Assembly (NCBI GenBank): GCA_037962975.1
Contig: CM075671.1
Coordinates: 45,656,501 to 45,720,500, forward strand
Direction: 5' to 3'
From: Clitoria ternatea
Taxonomy: Eukaryota; Streptophyta; Magnoliopsida; Fabales; Fabaceae
DNA: 64,000 nucleotides
Shown here: positions 55,039-64,000 of the stretch, in pieces
How the letters are laid out: the number at the start of each line of letters is the position of its first letter
Position numbering within the stretch: the stretch's first letter is position 1
Translations under genes and position numbers: made by a program
The notes under the pieces: model-generated
Told to the model about the DNA's origin: nothing
The model's database searches: none
The model's input: only the letters and a program-made list of their open reading frames with translations

Positions 55039-56170
55039 CATACCCACCATACCATCTTAACCCAAAGACTTGCACGCTATCACTCTGAAGGGCAAATCAG
55101 ATGAAAACTTACCAATAGTTATGGAACCTCTGTTACATTTGTGGAATGGGAAAGAAGGGCACATATGTTTTGGTCAACCACTTTTTGGGGAGATGTCAAT
55201 GAACCATGAGTACTTTAGATGGTATAAAATGTGGACTCCCTGGTGGGTTACTAGACAAGGGGCTGTAAGGGGATCCACGATAATAGTTTCATGCACCTTA
55301 TCTTATGAGTTTAGTAAGTACTTGTTACGGCTAATAGGTATTGAAAACACACGTTTTTTTTAGATGGACAACGTTGAGATGATTCATTACTTGTCCTCTC
55401 CAGAGAACTCTGAGACACCTATTGCTTTCGCTATGGATAACATCCGATAGGAAACGGAGAAGATACTGATGTCGATGGGTGAATGGGATAGAATTGTACA
55501 GGCCAGAGTGCATGCTCCCATCTCGACAGAGGTGGCCCCAGATGTAAAGTTACATGTGGACATGCCTGGGACTCAAGTTGAACGAGCGAGGTTATAAAGG
55601 TGAAGGTTTAGGGAGCCAGAGGAGGACTACGTCATCCCGCTTATTCCTACCAGACAACCAGGCCAATACTAAGTTCCGTCTCAACCGCCACCTCATTCGC
55701 CCTGGCCGACGTAGAACTACCCATCTCAGCCATCACAACAAGATCCCATGCACACGAATGAGTGTCTTAATGTTCATATGTTTGTAGGTGATGGCACCCT
55801 ATTCATTGGGCATATTAGTGGTAGTTTCCATGGGGGACAACAAGTTGGACAACCAAGTTCATCTCAGAACCCTATGTCCCCATACATCCCTAACCCCTCA
55901 TTCCTGACCCCACCCCTTTATGTCCCACACATACTGACCCCGCTTGGGCGTTCCCGACCACAATGGGATACCGACGTTGGTTCTTCTTCCGAATTCCATT
56001 CGATGATGTTTGATTTAAACACAGCTACATCAGAGGCTGTTGCATGTGAAGACGAGGTTCCTGCATATGTAGTTCCATCACAGGAGGTTGCTGCATATGT
56101 AGTTGCATCACAAGAGGAAGAATCACAGATTGAAGACAAGGTTAAACCTATTTGTCGGCTCCCTCTGTGA
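55039..56170 (+). pseudogene. PMD gene, 3' part
   Basis: The sequence after LTR E continues the PMD: LHAITLKGKSDENLPIV, HLWNGKEGHICFG, then MNHEYFRWYKMWTPWWV, which aligns with the end of the PMD core. A TAA breaks the frame near the junction. After 55363 the frame is degraded up to about 55750. The frame 55748-56170 reads a proline/serine-rich region (NPMSPYIPNPSFLTPPLYVP) and repeated AYVVPSQEVAAYVVASQE and ends in TGA. The tail has no known domain. Confidence 0.75.
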
Positions 56171-56377
56171 GTTAACCACGGTGTTCCCAGGCCTTGCCTT
56201 TTTTCTCCTCCTCAACCCTGAGGTCGCCATTAGGATTGTATTTGTTGTTTAGACATTAATTTGTTGTTTGTTTTTGTATTTCTTTATTTATATGTATGTA
56301 AACATTGTGGACTTTATTATAAAATTGTAATTTTTAGAGACTGAACCTTGAATCATTACATACAAAAATCTAAGTCT
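56171..56377. other. Spacer between convergent PMD and transposase genes
   Basis: About 207 bp of T-rich non-coding DNA separates the two 3' ends. Such a short gap makes overlapping transcripts likely if both genes were expressed. Confidence 0.5.
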
Positions 56378-56923
56378 CATCCATGAGTGTCATCACTGAA
56401 ACCAGAACCAGAAGCACTTCCAATAGAATTAGGACTTGTCAAACGCTTATGACATGTTTGTCAACAAATACCACATCTATATAGGGTATCCGACTCAACC
56501 TAGTCCATCTCGTTTCTAATCCTTGAGGCCTTCGGATGTCCCTTTGCGTGTAACTGTCATCGTCAGGAACTACTATGTAAGATTCCTTAAGCTCAAGAAT
56601 TAATTCATCACTCCCGATAGGATACCATTGGCCTGCATAAGCCTGAGCAAAGTGACGTAAAGTTTAACATTCATGGACATACTGGAAAAAATTAACGTTT
56701 ACTGCATTGCATGCAGCAATTACATGCATGCATGGGTACTTGAAAGCCTGGAACCTCCCGCACTGGCACCATCTTTCGATTAAGTTTAAGGCCCACACAA
56801 ACCTACCTTTTTGGGTGGTTGGGTTAAACCTCTCCTCGACCTCAAATCTGGTCGACTCCGTATCAAATCTCTTGACATCGATAGAACATGCTTGTGCCTG
56901 ATCTAATACTAGCTTTTCAAGAA
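56378..56923 (-). pseudogene. MURA-type transposase, C-terminal part with SWIM zinc finger
   Basis: Read on the minus strand from 56914: KLVLDQAQACSIDVKRFDTE, then ERWCQCGRFQAFKYPCMHVI, a SWIM finger (CxC...CxH), and AYAGQWYPIGSDE. After a frameshift a second knuckle-like stretch (RCGIC, CHKR) precedes the stop at 56378. TTTCAAGAA (56915-56923) is the target duplication of the inserted element. Confidence 0.82.
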
Positions 56924-58410
56924 AGGTAAATATACCCTTTGGTCCTCTATTTTACACTAAAGTTTCACCCCGGTCCTTTAGTTTTTTTTTGTTCAAGTTA
57001 GTCCCCGATGTGGTTTAAAATGTTTCAATGTGGTCCTTCCGTCAAATAATGCTAACGCCGTTTGTCATCATCTTCTTCCCTAATTCTTCTAAAGTAAAGT
57101 CATATGCTCCTAAAACAGCAAACATAAATCGCCAGAAAAATAAAAAACAACAGCTTTTGAAGATTAGAGAAGAAAATAATTGTTCATTTTGTTATTTTCA
57201 TCAACACTCAAAGCATATGAATTTGAACAGTTAGCAGTAAAATTGGAAAGGAAATGGGACAAAACCCCCTGAAGCAGGAGAACCTAAAAACATAAACAAA
57301 AAATTTCAAAAGAGACAAAATATTGAAGATGAATAATTCATCATTGAATTTTAAGGTCGATGAAAATAAGAGAGATAGCAAAATATTGTTCCATGAAGGA
57401 AATGAAAATTACCTGAATATGAGGAGGAAAGGGACACGAGAATTAGGAATAAAGAATGAATATAAACCAAATTTCTGGTGCAACACTTCATTCTTAAAAC
57501 ATTAGAAAAAAATTAAAACATCTTGCTTTGCGGAAATTATAAAGAACTTAATCAACTCTTTGTAATCAATTCTTTGTAACATAGAATCTTTGCTCAACAC
57601 TAGATATAAGATCCTCTAAGGTATGTTTCAGACCCTGCTTATTGCAAGTAAAATAGAGTAAAACAACAGTCTGTGTTAGGTGACCAAACTAAAACAATTA
57701 ACTATTCGACGAGGACCACATTTAAAATCACTAAATGTACATAAGGGACCAAATTGAAACAATTATACTCTGTGTTCTGATATGAAGATGAACTCATTGT
57801 AAGCCTCTGCTCCACCCATACCCCCTATGAGCAGGTCTATGATTATGTGTTCTCATATTCAACAACAATAATTGCCATAGGAAGCATTTGATCATTCGGG
57901 TCTATGACTCTTTTTCATTTTCCCTCTTATTTTTCAATGTAATACAAAATTCTCATGTCAATCATTGAAATTTCCCCTTGTTAATTTCTTGCCCCACTTT
58001 TGGTCACAGTGATTCCCCCTTTGGTGCCAGCGTTAAGCCTTCATGGCAACTTCCTACTCCTTATATAAAAGCCCCATATTTGCTTTGTGCAAGCCTCAAA
58101 GGAAGATGAACGAAGAAGGAAGATGAACAGAAAAGGAAGATGAACAAAGAAGGAAGATGAGATCCACAGTTTTCTATTTTCCCTCTCAATTATCAAAACT
58201 GCGTCGTTTTAGTATTTGATGTAATAGCGAATCACTGATAGTGATGTCCTTATTTGAGAGCACAGTGCAGACGGTGTTAGCATTATTTGACGGAAGGACC
58301 ATATTGAAACATTTTAAACCACATCGGGGACTAACTTGAACAAAAAAAAACATTAAAGGACTGAGGTGAAACTTTAGTGTAAAATAGAGGACCAAAGGGT
58401 GTATTTACCC
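56924..58410. mobile_element. Non-autonomous Mutator-type element (1,487 bp)
   Basis: The ends are inverted repeats of about 138-140 bp (56924-57061 and 58271-58410), roughly 93 percent alike by eye, starting AGGTAAATATACCC and ending GGGTGTATTTACCC. It is flanked by perfect 9-bp duplications, TTTCAAGAA (56915-56923, 58411-58419). Long TIRs and 9-bp TSDs define Mutator-type elements. The interior is AT-rich with no recognisable gene; small frames (57323-57505) lack known domains. Confidence 0.9.
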
Positions 58411-60615
58411 TTTCAAGAACCTTTGTGTAATAAATCTGCCCAGTAGCCATTTCCGACGCAACACGCCCACTTTGATTAACAAAGTACTCTACTAAACGGG
58501 AGTACGTGAACTTTATCAATGTTGTGATTGGTAAGTTACAAGCGCCTTTGAACACTTTGCTGACACACTCAGAAAGATTTGTTGTCATGTGGCCAAACCT
58601 AGTTCCATTTTCATCAAACGCCAGTGACCACATTCCTTTGGCGATTGAATCCATCCATCTTGCAATTTTAGGGCTAGCCTCTTTAAATTTTTGATATTGT
58701 CAATCAAATGAATGCTTGCTTGGATTATACCTTGTTCTAAATAATAATTAGTTCCACAAAACATCCATAATTCATAACTTAAACGAGATTGCTTACTAAC
58801 TTACTCATTTTAATCAGGTCCTTCTTCAGCTCTTGATTCTTAAACTTCTGGTTGAAGTTACTGGCTATATGGCGTATACAGTACTTGTAATACGCAGCAG
58901 GTGGAGTCCATGCCACCCCTGAACCCCATATTGCACTCAGAATGCTCCTATGACGATCTAAAATTTTACAAATTCCATTTTTTGCGTCACGTACAACCGC
59001 AAGATTGAAAGAAACCAACTCCAATCCTCTAAGGTTTCACCAGGCACAATTGCAAATGCTAATGGTAACACCGCACTATTTCCGTCTTGGGTTGTCGCCA
59101 CTATTAAAGTCCCTTTGTATTTACCATACAGGTGAGTTCCATCTACTTGAATAATGGGCTTACAAAAGTTAAAGGCATCACAACAGGCCTTGAATGTCCA
59201 AAACACACGACGAAATTTACGGTGCCTCTGATGAACTTGGTCTCCAACGACAATGCGCATTGTTTGTATCACACTTACAGATCCTACAACAACTTGTTTC
59301 ATATGATTTAACCACCGGGGCAAGAAGGCAAAGGACTCTTCCCAATCTCCCCACACCTTCGCTATTTCCTTTTGCTTAGCCCTCCATGCTTTTTGGTATG
59401 AAACAATGAATCCATATTCTCCTTTTACTCTCTCTTGAATTAATGATATAGGCACCGACAACTCCTTCTTTATCATGCCTGCCAAAAATATAAACATATT
59501 CAAAATATTGAAAAATATTCATTTGCAAAGTCACATAACTTTACCTAAAATCATAGAGCAAATTAAGTCTGCATCCAGTTTCTTATGATCTTGTGATAAG
59601 AAACTATTAACACAAGTGTGTAGGCCCTCGTACTGTGATATAAGCCATTTGTGCGCTCTTTTAGACAGAATTGCACGCATCCTCCAGCTACACACACTGA
59701 CTTGATTAGGACACTACACTACAAATTTAGTAGGCTTGGACTCCACAACAATATAACTTTGGTGCAACTTCATGCACCATTGTTTTAATGTATTTTGCAC
59801 ATCACCTTTGCTCTCAAACTTTAACCCAACGTACAGCTCATCCCCAACACTCCAGTTATCATCATTAAATTCAATTTCCTGATCTGGATGCTCCATATTT
59901 ATATTTTTGAAAGTGGGATGCTTCGTTCCAAAATGGAACCACACCAGTACCTACGTAAATCCCAACTATTTTAACTCGTATTCCTTTAAAGCAAATTCTC
60001 AGTAACATATTTCAACTTCATGCTTTGTGTTCTTTGAGTCAAAATCAACATTAAATTACAGCCGACTATTTTTCTAACTACAAACATAAGAAATTTTGTG
60101 ACAAAAAATAAATAATTTCAACATACGAAATCAAAATAATAAAATCATAAATATGTAAAAGAATATTAACAATGAAAGAGATGTATTTTTTTTCTTTCAC
60201 ACCCTTTTTATTTAAATTATTAAATCCTATTAATTATTAATATATATATATATATTTATGATTAAATAAATATTTTCTATATATATCTACATATAATACA
60301 ATTATTCTTGCAATTACTCATCAATTATATACAATATAAATCAATTAGGATTGATCTAAACTAGCTCATTATATATATAAGTAAAAAAAAATTTGCCTAA
60401 AATAAGAATTACCAGCATGCAAATATTGTTGTTGAATAGGTTGAACCTGGATTGGGTTCGATGCACCAGAATTAGAGGTTGCCTCTAATCTACCAACGTC
60501 GGTCATCATCATTATCGGAATCAACCATCAACATCATATCATCTACACAAGAGTCACTTAGCACCTCATCCGATGGTATGCTATAGTTTGAATCATCATC
60601 AAACAAAAAACTCAT
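58411..60615 (-). pseudogene. MURA-type transposase, N-terminal and catalytic part
   Basis: MURA proteins bind Mutator-like ends and cut DNA. The ATG at 60615 opens an acidic leader (MSFLFDDDSNYSIPSDE), and the family DNA-binding domain follows (GDELYVGLKFESKGDVQNTL, VVESKPTKFVV at 59944-59714). Next comes a YEGLHTCVNSFLSQDHK block, an intron-like gap near 59540, then SYQKAWRAKQKEIAKVWGDW, and the catalytic core IIQVDGTHLYGKYKGTLIVA (first D) and a DRHRSILSAIWGSG segment (second D). The last block (58654-58420) ends QIYYTKVLE at the nested insertion. A TAG near 59714 and frameshifts around 58970 inactivate it. Confidence 0.87.
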
Positions 60616-60779
60616 TTTAATAAATAAAAATATTTTAAACACTTGTTTGTTAAAAAATTTAAATACACACAATAATAGAGAAAAAAACACTTGTATGGTA
60701 AACAAATTACACAAAGTAGTGAGAGTGACCACTCACATATTTATAGGCATACCGGACCAAGCGGGAAAATTTGGACCCG

Positions 60780-60990
60780 TGCATGTCGTATGGTTGCAGG
60801 ACGACACATGTGTGTCACTTGTGTCGTGAGCACTTGTGACGACACAAGAGTGTCGTGGATTCTCCTAAAGACACAGCCACGTATCGGGGCAGAAGGGAGT
60901 TGTCAACACTTTTAGCATTCCTAGTGTCTTCTAAATATTTTATTACACATAAAAAACCACCCCAAACACGTAAATTCCCCAAAAATAGTC
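60780..60990. repeat. Right terminal region of the Mutator-like element
   Basis: Clustered GACGACAC/GTGTCG words occur at about 60800-60890, mirroring the left end. The terminal inverted repeat candidate is at about 60958-60990, minus strand GACTATTTTTGGGGAATTTA. ACATATTTG follows. The similarity of the two ends is modest, so exact boundaries may be a few bases off. Confidence 0.5.
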
Positions 60991-62149
60991 ACATATTTGT
61001 AAATATTATGCTCTAACAGCCCATATATGAATTTTTTCCATACAGGTCTTCTTCCAAACTTCTCGTATTTACCGCCGACCGCCACCGTTGTGGCGGCCGT
61101 CGTGTGTCGTGTGGGCGACCTCACCTTGATGGAGCGCAGTCAGGTAATAATAATGGGTTGATAATTGATGTTAATTAGGTTCCTAATCTTTTGTGCTCAC
61201 AAACTCATTCGAGCATGCTTTTGTGTACATGTGATCTTCAATTTCTTCTTTCACAATGTCTGTGATCGGGGCTTTCGAACCTTTTTCTTCACTGAATGCA
61301 AACACGACTTCATCTGCTTGATCCTCTCAAATCCAGTTCCTTTATTGCCCTTTACTGAACTTGTTCTTCAATTCACCCATTTAGTTTTTAACTTTTCTCC
61401 GTCAATTTTGAATTTATTGTAGATCTCTTAAATTTGTGGGTCATTGTCCTCAACCAACACAGGTACTGTAGCTACTGTCAAAAGTACGAATAATGCTCTG
61501 GGTTTGCTTTATTATCAAGTTGGAATATTGAAAATTTGTTATGTATGGTATTATAGAGTAAACTCTTGTTAGTCATCGAATTTATATGTATAGGAAATTT
61601 TTTTCCTATTTTAAAAATCTCAATTTAGAGAGTGTTTGGTTATTTGGTTTGGTTGGTCAAACCTCGGTTTGACCAACCCCAAAAATAAATCCTACGGTCA
61701 AACGAAGTTTTGACTATCTCGAACGGCGTGAAGGATCAATATCAACCCTTAAATTTCTCCATTTCCCCAACTCCGTTTCCCCAACTGGAAACCAAACGGA
61801 CCCTTAGTCTATACTGATGTAAAAAGTTATTGATTTTAGTCCATTTGTACTTTATTTTTTTTAATCTCATTTTATATTGAAAAAGATTAAGTTGAATGTC
61901 ATTTTAACAATGACTAATTTAGGGGTTTACTTGTATTATATTATATTTTGCTTGGATCCTATGATTAGGAGTTTAAAATATTAGTTTTTGTGTTAGGTAA
62001 ACTCTCGTGAGTTTGAGTCAAGTCTACGAACACTCCATGAGTTTGCATAGACTCTCAAGTTTAACAACATAGGGCATATACTTATAGATTGTCAATATTG
62101 GTTATGTTACTTGTTTATTGACATTGTCGTGTGTATATTGAGGCTTGAA
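60991..62149. other. Interval without a recognised gene
   Basis: A GC-rich patch (about 61060-61145) could encode a short alanine- and valine-rich exon ending at a GT after LMERSQ, but no family is recognised. The rest is AT-rich. Confidence 0.4.
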
Positions 62150-62563
62150 GCAGAAGAAATTAAACCCTCATCAATCATCAAACAAGATGTTGCACCAGAT
62201 AACACTAACTCATATCCAAAGAAATCGATCCCGCCCTACATGAAGGCAATTTCTGGCTTACTTGGAGGGATTGTGGAGGCTTCTTGCTTGCAGCCCATTT
62301 ATGTGATCAAGACCAGATTGCAGCTTGATAGATCAGGGAATTACAAGGGAATAGTTCATTGTGGTACCACAATTGCACAAGCAGAAGGGATGTGGGCTTT
62401 ATGGAAGGGATTGACACCATTTGCCAATGGGTTCAAACGCAGTACTTCAATCGGTGTTTAAGGACCCTGAGACTGGGAAGGTTAGCAATCATGGGCAGCT
62501 CCTCTCTGGTTTTGGTGCAGGGGTGCTTGAAGCTGTTCTTATTGTCACTCCATTTGAGGTTTG
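62150..62563 (+). pseudogene. Mitochondrial succinate/fumarate-carrier-like exon, broken
   Basis: The segment reads KSIPPYMKAISGLLGGIVEA, then SCLQPIYVIKTRLQLDRSGN, the first mitochondrial-carrier signature (PxYxxxK; the usual D is Y here), and EGMWALWKGLTPFA. A deletion of about 30 bases removes the THLTLKYTLR-like piece and shifts the frame. In the new frame it continues MGSNAVLQSVFKDPETGKVS, LLSGFGAGVLEAVLIVTPFE and then a GT donor at about 62562. This order is that of the plant succinate-fumarate carrier (SFC1-like, inner mitochondrial membrane). The Asp-to-Tyr change and the shift indicate a pseudogene. Later exons are not in the window. Confidence 0.82.
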
Positions 62564-64000
62564 AGAATTTTATAGCTTTTCACATGCAATCAGTAATTGT
62601 TCTACTTCTAGTACATATTACCTACTATTATTTTAAATAAGAGTTAAATTTATAATCAAGCAGAAATACTCCATAAGGAAAAATGCAAATACATGCCATA
62701 AAACTGTTTATTCTGAAATAAATTGATAAGCATTATTTGCAAATACCAGGTTTGGATTATTCTGAGAATTTGAAGAAACCATAGTCCAATAATATTTTGA
62801 ACATATTTTGAATACTTCATTTCGATATGATTGTATGCCTTACCCTAATTCCTATTCATTGTGCTTTGTTGTTGAGTTTCAATTTGAACTTTACAATTGA
62901 AAATTTACATCCTCATTTACCTTTCTACCTAATTTTTCTGTTAATGTTATGTTGGCTTAACATTCTAGGTTTGTGTTTCTTCTTTCTAGTTCCTCTCTAG
63001 TTATCCTAATTATATGAAGTTATAGTGTTTATTCAGCTCTAATATTTTAAGTGGCACAATGATGCTTAGTTATATTTATGGTTTAAGTGAAGTCCTAGTT
63101 ATCATATTGAATTAGTTGACCATTGTTACTGTAATCTTGTTAACTATCAAATTACTCAGTCCAACTCCAGAAAAAGTATCTTCTTGATTTGTCTTAAGCA
63201 TTTTGTTTATCCAAGGATTCCTTTTATACTGAAATATTCTTTTAGGAATATGTGTGCTCAGATAGTCAAGCATTTTTTATTATCTGCTTGTGATATGTAG
63301 CTGACAGTAGCACAGCATCTATTCAGATAAGACTTAGTTGTTGGCTACTCATTGGTTGATAAATGTTTATGGAAAAATCCTAGTTTTAGATTCCCTTCTG
63401 AATTTCTGTCTTGTGAATTGTAGTTTTCCACAGTAGTCATCTTTTGCTTGAATGAGTATATGGCCCTTTTTTATTTCTCCTGTCTTTAATGGAAGGCTGA
63501 GTTAAACCTGTTGATAGCAAAATCCTAGTTTGAACTTTGGAACCCTGCCGTTTGAATTTTGTTTTATCAATTGTAGGCTGACTTTTGTTTATTAATACCA
63601 GGTAGTGGGTAAAAGAGAATGAAAAAAAGAGGAATTCATTCCCTTCCTTGACGGGGTAAGAACTAGAAGAAATATTTTTACATCTACTATTTTAGACTTT
63701 TCTAGTGCATGGTTAGTTTGAATCTAATGAAATTTGTTAATGATTGTTTGTTCAATTGGTACGATCATATAACATTGACGAAACGAAAAGGTCTGGGGTT
63801 CAATACTTCTGGTGGACTGTCATTGGGTTTATTTGAGTACCATTACAAGGTGTAGCGGCATGACCTTGCATTGAAGCAACCTGTTACAGTATAAAACACA
63901 GTCAAATTATTATTGATCTCAATTAGAAACTCAATTATGGAGATGACCAGAGATTTCAATGCAACTCTTCTATTCCCGGGCAAAGCCCTAAGGAAAGAGA
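62564..64000. other. Possible intron or intergenic DNA after the carrier exon
   Basis: AT-rich sequence with no further carrier exon (I looked for the next VVKIRLQQQ-like block) and no transposon terminus recognised. Confidence 0.5.

Larger units (their letters stand above)
38827..60990. mobile_element. Large Mutator-like element carrying a PMD gene and a MURA transposase
   Basis: After the nested insertions are discounted, about 9 kb remain: a PMD gene on plus (to 56170) and a MURA-type transposase on minus (60615 to 56378), tail to tail with about 207 bp between. The candidate ends are inverted and degenerate: GGAAATTACGTGGTCTGGGG at 38849-38868 and, on the minus strand, GGGAATTTACGTGTTTGGGG at 60980-60961. 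Flanks ACATATTTA (38818-38826) and ACATATTTG (60991-60999) would be a 9-bp duplication with one change. Both ends carry clustered CGACAC words. PMD genes are known from plant Mutator-like elements. Confidence 0.65.

Noticed and set aside
60239..60257. TA microsatellite
   Set aside because: Short simple repeat in an AT-rich intron-like region; nothing notable.

Overview
The window is nuclear DNA from a flowering plant, most likely a eudicot. It is AT-rich, carries plant-type introns, and is dominated by LTR retrotransposons and plant DNA transposons (CACTA, Mutator-like, MITEs). The few gene-like pieces (MATE transporter, ARM-repeat protein, mitochondrial carrier) are broken fragments. I see no intact host gene, no rRNA or tRNA gene, no CRISPR array and nothing bacterial. 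It reads as a heterochromatic transposon nest; I cannot name the species.

Layout. 1-3123: a Sirevirus-type Ty1/copia unit (repeated polypurine tracts, an LTR of about 1.45 kb, Met-tRNA-type PBS, gag, then a 3'-truncated LTR). It sits inside the left LTR of Ty3/gypsy Tat-type element A (3124-21100, minus strand). Element A has gag, protease and RT-RNase H but has lost integrase. It also has two spliced antisense genes of the 'putative gypsy type transposon' (Transposase_28-like) class on the plus strand, plus a 1,820-bp tandem duplication. 21106-26500: remnant LTR, a MATE pseudogene, a MITE and an ARM-repeat fragment. About 26520-32371: a decayed CACTA element (TNP2-like transposase, second transposase-like gene, subterminal repeats, right TIR). 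32375-37470: an old Tat remnant D (minus), whose protease is split by a 3,076-bp solo LTR C with a perfect 5-bp TSD.

38827-60990 is best explained as one large Mutator-like element. It has a plant-mobile-domain (PMD) gene on the plus strand and a MURA-type transposase on the minus strand, arranged tail to tail. The PMD gene is split by LTR E (41713-55038, TSD catac), which is itself split by a nearly complete Tat element B (41998-53590, TSD aaatt, 802-bp LTRs). The transposase is split by a 1,487-bp non-autonomous Mutator-type element (56924-58410, 9-bp TSD). 62150-62563 is a broken mitochondrial succinate/fumarate-carrier-like exon.

Most in-frame stops in the retroelement reading frames sit where a related copy or the family pattern suggests CAG, CAA or CGA, the pattern expected from decay of methylated cytosines. 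The most unusual signals are two arrays of the 10-bp palindrome GAATCGATTC, in two apparently unrelated LTRs, with spacings of about 21, 30 and 51 bp; the antisense intron-containing genes of elements A and B, each with its own TATA box; and the PMD-plus-transposase Mutator-like element.
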